Source of the DNA: an uncultured Planctomycetaceae bacterium
GTDB lineage: Bacteria > Planctomycetota > Planctomycetia > Planctomycetales > Planctomycetaceae
Direction: 5' to 3'
Length of the DNA stretch: 64,000 nt
Assembly (NCBI GenBank): GCA_943787265.1
Contig: CALSLT010000038.1
Span: 38,466 to 102,465 of the forward strand
Under the pieces are notes generated by a model. It was not told where the DNA came from, did not search any database, and saw only the letters and a list, made by a program, of their open reading frames with translations. Shown here one piece after another: positions 7,355 to 16,481 of the stretch; position 1 is the first letter of the stretch; every line of letters begins with the position of its first letter. The position numbers were made by a program, and so were the translations under genes.

Positions 7355-9220
7355 ATGGAGAGTCCCGGAGTGATATTGCCGCCCAGTCCCCAGGCTGCGA
7401 ACGGGGGGCAGGAAGCAGGATTGCAGCAGCCGCTGATGAATCCGGAACTGGTTTCGTGGGTGGAGACTGTCGCCAGGCTGACGGAACCACAGATCGTTCA
7501 CTGGTGCACGGGCACCGACGAAGAAGCCGAGCGGATGTTTGAGTTGATGCTGCGCGATGGTTCGGTTGAGAAACTCGATGCGTTGCTTCATCCGAATTCC
7601 TACTACGTCCGCGGCGACGTCGATGATGTTGAACGATCTGCTGATCGAACATTCATTTGCAGCCTGAGCGAGGACGACGCCGGGCCAGGCAATAACTGGA
7701 TGGACCCGGTTTATATGCGGGACCTGATGGCTCAATTGTTTAGCGGCTGCATGCAGGGACGCGTGATGTACGTCGTGCCGTACCTGTTGGGACCTCCGGG
7801 AAGTCCGGCTGCTCGCGTCGGAGTTCAGGTCACGGACAGTCCGTATGTTGTTGCAAATCTTCGGCTGATGAATCGAATCGGTCGTATCGCCCTGGAGCAT
7901 TTCGGGAATCAGACGGGCTTCGTGAAAGGCATCCACAGCGTCGCGACGATGGATCCCGAACAACGATACATCTGCCAGTTTCCGGAAGAGAATCTGATCG
8001 TCAGCGTGAACACGAATTACGGCAGCGACGCGATGCTTCCGAAGAAGTGTCATTCGTTAAGGCTGGCGAGTGTGCAGGCTCGTCGCGAAGGTTGGCTGGC
8101 CGAACACATGGCGATCTTCTGTGTGACGTCTCCGGACGGCGTTCGAACTTTTATGGCGGGAGCGTTTCCGGCGTCGTGTGGAAAGACGAACCTGGCGATG
8201 TTGTTGCCGCCGGATGCTGATCTGGCAAAAGGCTGGAAGGTGGAAGTGATTGGCGACGACATCGCCTGGATGCACTTTGGCGATGACGGACGTCTTTACG
8301 CCGTTAATCCGGAAGCCGGATTCTTTGGCGTCGCCAAAGGGACAAGTTCGAAAAGTAACCCGACGGCGATGGACACTCTGAGGTCCAACGCAATCTTTAC
8401 CAATGTCGCGATGACGGAAGAACGCAGCGTCTGGTGGGAAGGGCTCGACGGCGACGTGCCGGAATTCTGTGCTGACTGGAATGGCCAAAGATGGGAGCCC
8501 GAATGCGGTCGCCCGGCCGCTCATCCCAACAGCCGGTTCACGGTTCCGGCCACAAATTGCCCGACGTTGTCGGACGAGTGGGACAATCCTCAGGGGGTTC
8601 CCATCAGTGCGATCATTTTCGGCGGCCGACGCTCGACGACGATGCCGTTGATTTACGAAGCATTCAACTGGCAACACGGCACCTACATCGGCGCGACACT
8701 TTCCAGCGAAATGCCGACGGGGGTAGCGGGCGCAGTCGGTCCGCTTCGATTTGACCCGATGGCAATGCAGCCGTTCTGCGGTTACCACATGGCTGACTAC
8801 TGGCAGCACTGGTTGCAGATGGGGCGACGGCAGGGGGCCGACATGCCACGCGTCTACCATGTCAATTGGTTTCGCAAGGACTGGGGAGATCGGTACCTCT
8901 GGCCAGGCTATCGCGAAAATATGCGGGTGCTGAAGTGGATCGTTGATCGTACTCGCGGCCGGAGCGACGCCAGCGAAACAGCAATCGGCATGATCCCGAA
9001 ACCTCAAAGCCTGGAACTGAGTGATTTCGGCTGGACCTCTGAATTCGTACACGAACTGCTCGCCGTCAAAACTGACGAGTGGTACAAAGAGGTTGACCGG
9101 CGGGAGGAGTTTCTGTCACGGTTCAGCTCGAAACTTCCTCAGGAACTTCTGGACGAGAATGACGCGCTTAGGAAACGGATTCAGAATGCGCACCTTCACT
9201 CACGATACGCCAACCACTAA
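7355..9220 (+). CDS. pckG: Phosphoenolpyruvate carboxykinase (GTP)
   Basis: Converts oxaloacetate and GTP to phosphoenolpyruvate, CO2 and GDP, the entry step of gluconeogenesis, in the cytoplasm. At 621 aa it has the length of GTP-type enzymes. The P-loop FPASCGKTN is at 271-279 and includes Cys275, the reactive cysteine typical of the GTP class; the ATP class lacks it. The kinase-2 motif GDDIAW and the block NPEAGFFGVAKGT follow, as does the guanine-site region ending FGGRR. The N terminus has a short extra Pro/Gly-rich stretch. The last 35 bases overlap the start of the downstream M28-type gene, so they probably share a transcript. A REP-like repeat sits just upstream. Confidence 0.96.
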   Translation: MESPGVILPPSPQAANGGQEAGLQQPLMNPELVSWVETVARLTEPQIVHWCTGTDEEAERMFELMLRDGSVEKLDALLHPNSYYVRGDVDDVERSADRTFICSLSEDDAGPGNNWMDPVYMRDLMAQLFSGCMQGRVMYVVPYLLGPPGSPAARVGVQVTDSPYVVANLRLMNRIGRIALEHFGNQTGFVKGIHSVATMDPEQRYICQFPEENLIVSVNTNYGSDAMLPKKCHSLRLASVQARREGWLAEHMAIFCVTSPDGVRTFMAGAFPASCGKTNLAMLLPPDADLAKGWKVEVIGDDIAWMHFGDDGRLYAVNPEAGFFGVAKGTSSKSNPTAMDTLRSNAIFTNVAMTEERSVWWEGLDGDVPEFCADWNGQRWEPECGRPAAHPNSRFTVPATNCPTLSDEWDNPQGVPISAIIFGGRRSTTMPLIYEAFNWQHGTYIGATLSSEMPTGVAGAVGPLRFDPMAMQPFCGYHMADYWQHWLQMGRRQGADMPRVYHVNWFRKDWGDRYLWPGYRENMRVLKWIVDRTRGRSDASETAIGMIPKPQSLELSDFGWTSEFVHELLAVKTDEWYKEVDRREEFLSRFSSKLPQELLDENDALRKRIQNAHLHSRYANH

Positions 9221-10197
9221 TAGCCCCAGGCGAAACGACGGTCGATTCGGTACTTGTTTCAGCCGACGACGGATCTTTTCCATCTTTGCTGTGGTGTTGA
9301 TCGTCGCTGTGCCTCAGTTTGCGACCGCACAAAACGTCAACATTAAATGGGGACAGTCGTCGCGCGTTCGGTTATCTCCAGAAAGTTTGCGAGATCGGAC
9401 CAAGAGTCAGCGGCACTGCTGGAATGCTCAAACAGCGGACGATGATCATTGATCATTTTCGTAAGTTTGGCTGCGAAATTCGTGCTCAGGCCTTCGACGT
9501 GGCTCATCCACAAACCGGAGCGCCGGTTCGGATGACGAACCTGGTAATTTCGTTTGACCCAACGGCGCAGGAACGAGTGGTTCTGGCATGTCACTACGAC
9601 ACTCGCCCGTTTCCAGACCGTGACCGAGTTCGGCCTCGTGGACCGTTCATCGGAGCGAATGACGGAGCGAGTGGCGTCGCTTTGTTCATGGAGATGGCCC
9701 ATCACATGAAGACGATTCGGCCACGATACGGAGTCGACTTCGTCATGTTTGATGGCGAAGAACTCGTCTATCGCGATTTCGATAAATATTTTTATGGGTC
9801 CGAGTATTTTGCCCGGTGGTACCGAGACAATCCTCCGGAGTACAAGTACGTGTGCGGGGTGGTTGCCGACATGGTCGCCGACAAAAATCTGAATCTGTTC
9901 ATTGAGAAGAACAGTTGGAAGATGGCTCCGAAGGTGACACAAAGTCTTTGGGTGACCGCTCGGAACATGCAGGTCAAAGAGTTTATCTACAGACAGAAAT
10001 ACGAAGTGCGGGATGATCACCTGGCGATGAACCAGATCGCCGGAATTCCGACCACCGACATTATCGACTTCGATTATCCCTACTGGCATACGACTCGGGA
10101 TACCGCTCGGAGTTGTTCGGCGAGCAGTCTGTCAAAAGTCGGCCGTGTACTGCTTCAGTGGCTGACGGAAGTGCCGATCGAGCTGGGCGAAAAGTAG
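9186..10197 (+). pseudogene. M28-type glutaminyl-peptide cyclotransferase-like gene, frameshifted
   Basis: The signal peptide and the catalytic domain are in different frames. Frame one, from ATG 9186, encodes a basic N terminus, a hydrophobic IFSIFAVVLIVAVPQFATAQ and NVNIKW. The other frame then gives DSRRAFGYLQKV, CEIGPRVSGT and the whole zinc domain: CHYDTRPF, GANDGASG, FDGEEL and a final YWHTTRDT. Removing one G from the GGGG at 9349-9352 joins the two into a 336-aa protein with a whole number of codons. The family cyclises N-terminal Gln to pyroglutamate or removes amino acids; here it would act outside the cytoplasm. The catalytic residues look intact, so a sequencing or assembly error is as likely as a true pseudogene. 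The gene overlaps pckG by 35 bases. Confidence 0.8.
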
Positions 10198-10200
10198 ATA

Positions 10201-10791
10201 TTACTTAGTCAGTTGATGCTGTGGATTACGGACGGTCGTTAGCATCGCCTCGCCTGATAGTCGGCGAAATCTTCGCTGTTGATAGCGTGCGTAAGGCAGG
10301 ACCAGCCAGACGGGCCACCACTTCGGACGCGAATAGACGTGTATGGCATACCAGACGGTGTCGTCTTCGGCCCGACGCTCGATGACGAACTGTTCCCAGC
10401 CTTGTTCGACGTGACCGGGCAGCGTTGCATAAGCGATGCTGAAAGATTCGCCCACTGCCGATTTGGTCGTTGTGACATCCACGATTCGGCACGGATTAAC
10501 TGTCCAAAGCGGACCAGCGCGAAACGCTACGGCGAGAGTCGAGCCTTGTTCGACAGTTGGAACTGCTGGGTAAAGCGTTGCCATCGAGGAGGGAAACATC
10601 TTCCATTCTTCGAGGGCTGATCGGGCCTTGCGGTAACAGTCGGGGCCGGTTCCGAGTTGGACGCGGAAATCGTCTTTGAAATAGCCGCGTGTCGCGTCTT
10701 CAGAATTGATGTCAAACGTCAGCCGCTCGGAACAGCATTCAGACAGCCAGTCAGCGACGGCCTCAGTCGATGGTGTGATCAGCGATTTCAT
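10201..10791 (-). CDS. DUF1990 family protein
   Basis: A 196-aa protein matching the DUF1990 layout: a central segment CYRKARSALEEWKMFPSS, then a beta-rich part with GSTLAVAFRAGPLW, and a C-terminal YATLPGHVEQGWEQF followed by a VWYAIHVYSRPKWW segment, all typical of this family of unknown function, some members of which are compared to START-like folds. I chose ATG 10791 with GGGGCG just upstream over a TTG at 10809. No signal peptide. It stops three bases from the convergent frameshifted cyclotransferase gene, so the two genes share a terminator region or overlap in their 3' ends. Confidence 0.82.
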   Translation of the reverse strand: MKSLITPSTEAVADWLSECCSERLTFDINSEDATRGYFKDDFRVQLGTGPDCYRKARSALEEWKMFPSSMATLYPAVPTVEQGSTLAVAFRAGPLWTVNPCRIVDVTTTKSAVGESFSIAYATLPGHVEQGWEQFVIERRAEDDTVWYAIHVYSRPKWWPVWLVLPYARYQQRRFRRLSGEAMLTTVRNPQHQLTK

Positions 10792-10920
10792 CGTCGCCCC
10801 TTCGGTCAAATACTAAATCGTTGACCGCAGGCTGTGGGACGGATTAACGAATGATTCCGAGATGGTTCTGTGACGCCCGGTCGAGCGTTCAATCTGCGCT
10901 GGTTGTCGCGGACCAGAGTC

Positions 10921-11760
10921 TCAGGAATTCCGAGTCTGGATGTTCAGCGATTTCAGAAGTCTTCGAGCGAGTTCTCGATGGCCGCGAGCTGACGGTTGTT
11001 TACCGGACTCGGCATGCAGGTTCGCGTTGGAGCCATCGTGCTGGATGGTCGCCTGCCAGTGGGAGAAATGGTCGGCGAGCACTGCTCCGGTTCTGGTGGC
11101 GACGGCCCGAACTCGTGAGGCGGCTGTCTTCATCGACTTCGTCGTTGAATGATTGGCGTCGGCCGGGCAGGGAGGCGTGTTCAGGACGACGGTGCAGCCC
11201 TCGTCGTGCAGCCGCTCCACCAGTTGCTGGAGCCTGTCTCGAAACTCGTCATCTTCGCCGTGTCTGGCACATTCTTCTGCAGATGGCATGACCAGTACGA
11301 CGTCGGGCTGAAACCGAAGGATTCGCCATTCAACGTCGTTCAGGATGTGTTCGATCGAGGAATCAGCAAATGACGAGTTGAGGATGATGTCCTGCTTCCG
11401 CTCGACCTTCTCACGGACGAAATCCGAATAGTGTTCGATCCATCCGCGACGAGCCTGTTCGACCTGAAAGCCAAGATTGTCGCCGGTGAAGACCCACGTG
11501 CGAGGCTGGACGTCTTCCAGCAACTCCATAATTCGTTCGCCATCATTTGCTGACGACGTTGGCACGGCCGTTGAGTCACTGGCTGCTGACGAAGACTCAT
11601 TGCTCGACGCAATGCCGGACTCGGGTGTGTGGATGAATTCTGCGGAATCTGTTTCCGGTGTCCCGCGACCGGCGGCCGCTTGAATGACAAGCATGCGTCG
11701 ACGCCGCCCGCGTCGCGAAGCACCGATCTGACCGGCGGAATTTTCGGATTCTGTAAACAC
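10921..11760 (-). CDS. SGNH/GDSL-like hydrolase fold protein
   Basis: A 279-aa protein. After an N-terminal 85 residues that are Ser/Thr-rich and follow a very basic RRGRRRR, the chain shows the SGNH order: a TWVFTGDNL strand in place of the usual GDS block, GWIEHYSDFVREKV, ILNSSFADSSIEHIL, and a strand QPDVVLVMPSAEEC where the Asn block would sit. VVLNTPPCPAD and a C-terminal LHAESGKQPSARGHRELA follow, resembling the His block. The nucleophile Ser of GDS is replaced by Asn, so esterase activity is doubtful. GTG 11760 is chosen because AAGGA lies nine bases upstream; ATG 11694 has no such site. Confidence 0.66.
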   Translation of the reverse strand: MFTESENSAGQIGASRRGRRRRMLVIQAAAGRGTPETDSAEFIHTPESGIASSNESSSAASDSTAVPTSSANDGERIMELLEDVQPRTWVFTGDNLGFQVEQARRGWIEHYSDFVREKVERKQDIILNSSFADSSIEHILNDVEWRILRFQPDVVLVMPSAEECARHGEDDEFRDRLQQLVERLHDEGCTVVLNTPPCPADANHSTTKSMKTAASRVRAVATRTGAVLADHFSHWQATIQHDGSNANLHAESGKQPSARGHRELARRLLKSLNIQTRNS

Positions 11761-11995
11761 TGCACGTTCCTTCGCAGACGGCGACGCGTGGCTATTGGCA
11801 GAATCATCCTACGTCACTCTGAGGCAGGTTTCACGGACTGATACACAACCCGCGGTGCGCTGCCAATGGATTCGGACCAGGATAACGAATCCGAGCTTTA
11901 TACGGCCTCAACGTGTCTCCCGCGTGAACTTCTCGATGGCCGATTGCTAACCGGAGGGAGATTCGCTCTGATCCGCCGTCCCTAAGGAACCACTG

Positions 11996-13200
11996 ATGTC
12001 AAAGATGCCTGTCTCGACATTTCGACTTGTGCTGCTCGTTTCGTGTGCACACGCACTTGTACATACATTCGAGCTGGCGCTGCCTGCCGTCGAGCAGATG
12101 ATTGGCGACGAATACGGCGTCGGGAAAGCTGCGACCGGCACTTTGGGGATGGTGTGGCGGCTCCCGTTTGGATTGGGAGCGGTGCTCGCTGGAGTTCTGG
12201 CTGACCGATACGGATCGCGGCCGTTGTTGATTGTGTATCTGGTCGGGTGTTCGGCCACGGCTGTGCTGGCACGATGGGCTCCGACGTTCAATGTGCTGTT
12301 TCTGGTAATGCTCGCGATGGGGTGTTTTGCCAGCATCTATCATCCGGCAGGTTTGTCTTTGATTTCCCGCGAAACGACGCCGGAAACTCGAGGCTCGGGC
12401 GCTCGGGCTGCACGGGATCATTGGGTCGCTGGGGATTGCCGGCGCGCCTTTCGGAGCCATGCTGCTGTTTTCGTCGGGGAATCTCGGTTGGCGAGACTAC
12501 TACCTGATTCTGACCGTGCCGGCGATGTTGATTGCGGCTCGGCTGTTGGTTGATGAGTTGCGACATCGGAAGGATGCTCGGTTGGCACCAGCGACGGCAG
12601 CAGGTGACGTCATTCCGGAAGAGGCGATTTGCTGGAGTCGCTACCTGATTCTTGTTGCCGCAGGCGCTCTTTTCAGGTTTCGTTTACGGAGCGTTCATGC
12701 ACTTTCTGCCGAGATATCTGGATACGGCCGGGCTTCGGCCAGAAGAATGGACTCCGGCCAGTTTTAGAAACGCGCTGGCGGCAGGCGTCCTTGCGTGTGG
12801 CGCGGTCGGGCAGGGGATTGCTGGTCGGCTGTGTCGACCGGGGCGGCTTGAGTTATTGCTCGTTCTCGTCCTGTTCGGAAACGTGCCGCCGTTACTTTGG
12901 ATGGCATTCGCGGAGGGGCCCAGTCGATTCGTTGCTGCGTGCGTACTGGCGGTGATCCATTTCATGAACCAGCCGGTCTATAACAGCTTGATCGCTCAGC
13001 ACATTCCGGCATCCAGGCGAAGTCTTGGTTACGGATTCAGCAACATGATGTGTTTCGGAATCGGAGCTTTCGGCCCGTACTTCGCAGGGCAGTTTGTGGG
13101 CGACACTGCGGTCTATGGAGGACTTGCGGCTGTGGCCACGGCCGCTGGACTGTTCGCGACGTACTCGCTGATCGTGCGGGATCGTCAGCCAGCAACGTGA
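11996..13200 (+). pseudogene. MFS transporter with two +1 frameshifts
   Basis: Three consecutive frames give one 12-helix major facilitator. Frame one (from ATG 11996, AAGGA seven bases upstream) covers helices 1-4 with the loop motif GVLADRYGSRPLL and ends SRETTPETRG. Frame two covers LGLHGIIGSLGIAG to VAAGAL. Frame three covers SGFVYGAFMHFLPRYLD to the stop at 13200. Removing one base in the GGG at 12397-12399 and one T from TTTT at 12670-12673 restores a 400-aa protein, the usual MFS length. The substrate is unknown. Protein sequence on both sides of each break is well conserved in type, so either the gene died recently or the breaks are base-calling errors. Confidence 0.83.
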
Positions 13201-13235
13201 CCGCTACGGCAAACCTTGAGTGCGAGAGGTGATCG

Positions 13236-15890
13236 TCAGGCCTTCGATTCGACTGATGGACTGACGCCGGCGTCTTGCGATCCGGATGCGTCTTCAGAGT
13301 CATCCGTCGATGTTTCTGCTGTCTCCGGTCGTTCGCCGGTCGATTCCGAGATCGCTGCCATTGAACTTGCAGCCTCACCAGCAGGGGCTGGATCGCCGGG
13401 AGGCTTCAGAATGCCGAGGCGACCTTCGTAATAGAGCACGAGGAAGGCTGGTACCAGAATCGGCCTGACGACAAACGTGTCGAGCAACACTCCGAATGCC
13501 AGTGCGAATCCGAGTTGATGCATGCCGGCAAGCGTTCCAGCCAACAGCGACGAGAACGTTCCAGCCATAATGATTCCGCAACTGGAAATGATGCTTCCAG
13601 TACGTGTGAGTGCGATCGCCACGCCCTTGACCGGTCCGTGAGTAACCTGCTCCTCGCGAATTCGAGTCATCAGGAAAATATTGTAGTCCTCGCCGACCGC
13701 GATCAGGATCGTGAAGAGGAAGGTTGGCACTTTCCAGTCGAGACCTGCAAAGCCAGAGGGGTCCAACGCAAAGAAAAAGGTGAACGTTGCTCCAAGTGTC
13801 ACGAGATAGCTGAAGAACACGCTGACAATCAGGTAAACCGGAATCGTTACCTGGCGGAGAAGCGCGACGAGAATCAGGAAGATCCCCATGAGGACCATGC
13901 CGTCGACAACTCGCTGGTCACGGTCGGTGACTGTTTTGAGATCTCGGATGCTCGCCGTAGGCCCAATGCCGTAAACGTCGAGTTTTGCATCCGACGACAG
14001 GAACTTGCGGGCCTCAGCCAGGACGTCTTCTTTCAATTCGACGAATTGACGGATGCTGTCTCGCGCGAACGGATCGTTGGATGAAACAAAGTCGATCTGC
14101 GTCATTGAGCCGTTAAATGATTCCGTGTTGCTGACGTAGTGCTCTCTCGCCTTGTGAAGTGTGAGTTTTCGCAACGACATCGCCTCTAGCTTTTGGGCAA
14201 AAGTTAAGGGCGACGCAGTTGTGTCCTGCTCGGCGGCGTTTTGCGCTCTTTCAATGGCAATGCCAAAGGGATGGACCACGCTGCGAATATCCGCCAGGTC
14301 CAGCTCGTCCTTTCGTTCGTAGAGTGACTCCACAAGCTTGTTGATGAATTCCCGACTTTCCTCTTCGTCGAAGTTCATTTCCGGATTGTGCAGTAGCAAT
14401 GTGACCGGCCCGGCGATTCCGTCTGGATAGTGCTTCTGGATAGCTTTTGCTCCGAGAACACTGGTCGTGTCCTGCGGGAGTTCTGACAACAGGCCGTAGC
14501 TGAGATTGTCAAAGCACACGATGGCGACCACCGAGAAGGGCAACATCAGAGCGATGCTCAACGTCAGCACGAACGCCGGTTTCTCCAGAATGACCTCACT
14601 TGTTTTCTGCCAGATTGCTTGGAAGACGTTCTTGCGAAGCAGCGACGCCATTAGACCAGTTGCGGATACCCAGCCGCCCGAGCTTTGCACTCGCCGCGTG
14701 GCCACGTGCGGCCAGAATGACCACCGACCTGCAAGTCGCAGCAGTGCGGGGGTAAACGTCAGGGACGCAATTAGGACAATGACGAGGCCAATGGTGATGG
14801 CGATGCCCGCCTGCCTGAACTTGCCGAAGTCGGCGAAGATCATCATCCCGATTCCGCAGATCACGGTTCCAGCACTGGCGACAAGGGCTTCACCGACTTT
14901 TGCGATCGATCCGGAGACTGCTTCTGCCGTTTCGATTTCGTCGTCGAGTTCTTCTTTAAAGCGAGCGATTAGAAAAAGGCAGTAGTCGACTCCGGCGCCG
15001 TAGCACAGCACCTTGACGTAAACTTCGATCCCATTGAAAAGAGACAGGATTCCGTGTTCTGCCAGAATAGTAAGGAGTGCCAGCGAGAATTCTGTCGCGA
15101 CCGCCACAGTGGCAAGTGGGATTATCGCAAGAACGGGGGCTCGATAAATGAGCAGCAGCAGGGCGACCACAAGAATTACGGTCCAAAGTTCCGTTGCCTT
15201 TGAGCTTTCTGTCGCCGCCCGCAGCATGTCACGACCGACCGTCGCGGAGCCGCTCAGGGCCAATTCAAGGCCAGGAGGGACTGGACTTTTTCCGCTGGCA
15301 TCTTTCTGATGAAGCTCACCATCTCGTTCGATCAGGTCGGCGATTGCGTCAATCAGCGGGATGTTTTTGGCGTTAAAGAATTCAGTTTTTAGATTGATGA
15401 CGACCATGGTCGCCGTGCCGTCTGAGCTATCGAGAATCTTCTGCCAGCCGGTTGTCGCAAAAGTCTTAATTTTCTTATCAATGGTCTCTTCATCTGACTC
15501 AGAAGCTTCGCCAGGATCAGCCGACGCAGTTTCCTGGTCATCTGGCGTTGGTTGCGAGCTGGGTTCTGGGAGACCGATTCTTTCAACGATCGCGACAAGG
15601 CGTGGCTTCAGAACATCGACAATGAAGTCGCGGTCCTGTTCGTTGAGCTTGGTACGCTCGCGGCGAACGACCAGCGCGATGTTACTTGCGAATGGTTCGC
15701 CCCAAGCCTCTTCGTATTGCCGCTCACCAGCCAGACTTGGCATTTCGTCGGGGAGGAAGGCGAATTCGCCTTCTTCGATGACGTCCTGCCAGTTTGGTGC
15801 GGAAAGCTTCAACGCAACCAGCGCAATCACCCAGCCGAGCAGGATTGCTGGCCAAAGGCGAATTACAGAGTTGCCTAGAAGTCGGTACAT
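13236..15890 (-). CDS. MMPL/RND family transporter
   Basis: An 884-aa inner-membrane transporter of the MMPL branch of the RND superfamily. TM1 is at residues 10-30, followed by a large periplasmic domain to about 235. Two six-helix halves follow: a first cluster at about 235-420 with GAGVDYCLFLIARF, and a second at about 675-850 with VGEDYNIFLMTRI; these GxxxDY motifs mark the proton-relay Asp in TM4 and TM10. A second periplasmic domain lies between. The C-terminal tail is acidic and rich in Ser, Glu and Asp. MMPL proteins export lipids or hydrophobic compounds; hopanoid carriers and mycobacterial lipid exporters belong here. It stands alone, convergent with the MFS gene. Confidence 0.9.
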   Translation of the reverse strand: MYRLLGNSVIRLWPAILLGWVIALVALKLSAPNWQDVIEEGEFAFLPDEMPSLAGERQYEEAWGEPFASNIALVVRRERTKLNEQDRDFIVDVLKPRLVAIVERIGLPEPSSQPTPDDQETASADPGEASESDEETIDKKIKTFATTGWQKILDSSDGTATMVVINLKTEFFNAKNIPLIDAIADLIERDGELHQKDASGKSPVPPGLELALSGSATVGRDMLRAATESSKATELWTVILVVALLLLIYRAPVLAIIPLATVAVATEFSLALLTILAEHGILSLFNGIEVYVKVLCYGAGVDYCLFLIARFKEELDDEIETAEAVSGSIAKVGEALVASAGTVICGIGMMIFADFGKFRQAGIAITIGLVIVLIASLTFTPALLRLAGRWSFWPHVATRRVQSSGGWVSATGLMASLLRKNVFQAIWQKTSEVILEKPAFVLTLSIALMLPFSVVAIVCFDNLSYGLLSELPQDTTSVLGAKAIQKHYPDGIAGPVTLLLHNPEMNFDEEESREFINKLVESLYERKDELDLADIRSVVHPFGIAIERAQNAAEQDTTASPLTFAQKLEAMSLRKLTLHKAREHYVSNTESFNGSMTQIDFVSSNDPFARDSIRQFVELKEDVLAEARKFLSSDAKLDVYGIGPTASIRDLKTVTDRDQRVVDGMVLMGIFLILVALLRQVTIPVYLIVSVFFSYLVTLGATFTFFFALDPSGFAGLDWKVPTFLFTILIAVGEDYNIFLMTRIREEQVTHGPVKGVAIALTRTGSIISSCGIIMAGTFSSLLAGTLAGMHQLGFALAFGVLLDTFVVRPILVPAFLVLYYEGRLGILKPPGDPAPAGEAASSMAAISESTGERPETAETSTDDSEDASGSQDAGVSPSVESKA

Positions 15891-16481
15891 ATTTCAAAAA
15901 CTAAAATGGCAAAAGAAATCAGTCGCCATCCCGATATCAGGAGTTGCTGGCCTGAAAGACTGCGAAGAGTTGCTCGGCGTGACTGTAACTCTGCCTGCAA
16001 ACGGCCGTTCCAAAACTTAGAACATCTGTACGTGAAGCAGGCGTCACAGAGGGTTTCAGAGAATACCCGTGGATGTTTGCAGTCTCAACCAACTGTTGCG
16101 AAAAGACTTCCGGCAACTGATGCAAGAGTCTGGATGCTTAAGACAGGTAGACTCTAACGGCAAAGATGACCGTAATGGTGACAGAACTTTGACAGAAGTT
16201 TGACCCGGACCTGACAGCCGAAAGTTCGATACTCACTTATAATCCGCCGCATCAAATGACCGCTTTGTGACCCAGGGATGGCTGTTGAGGCGTTCAAAGA
16301 GCTTCTCGCATTGAACTGCTGACTTCTGCTTGCGTTTTTCAGGTGCCCGCTGACTTCAGCGAACAGAATGCATGCGAATCGTGACGTTGGCCAGTTTTCG
16401 GCGAATGCAATTCCTACTGGGGCAGGGAGGTCCAGAGCGTGGAAATTCCACGCCTGTTATCAATTCCCGAGGAGATAAATT
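15891..16481. other. Divergent intergenic region, MMPL / desaturase
   Basis: 591 bases without a gene I can support. Notable content is the tandem TGAC repeat array and TATAAT box at 16167-16243, described separately. The remainder holds the leftward MMPL promoter and a likely 230-base leader of the desaturase. Confidence 0.7.
16167..16243 (+). promoter_or_regulatory. Tandem 11-bp operator repeats with a -10 box
   Basis: TGAC cores start at 16179, 16190, 16201 and 16212, exactly 11 bases apart; a further TGACC starts at 16167, 12 bases earlier. Three of the four read TGACAG. A perfect TATAAT is at 16238-16243, 15 bases after the last unit. The reverse complement of the first two units resembles a Pho box (CTGTCA repeated at 11 bp), and OmpR/PhoB-type regulators bind such direct repeats. 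If the promoter drives the desaturase, the leader is about 230 bases. Confidence 0.55.

Noticed and set aside
7121..8053. 310-codon open frame opposite the start of pckG
   Set aside because: It is the shadow of pckG and the repeat element, with no motif of its own.
13515..16020. Several open frames of 100-220 codons opposite the MMPL gene
   Set aside because: Antisense shadows; MMPL motifs are unambiguous on the minus strand.
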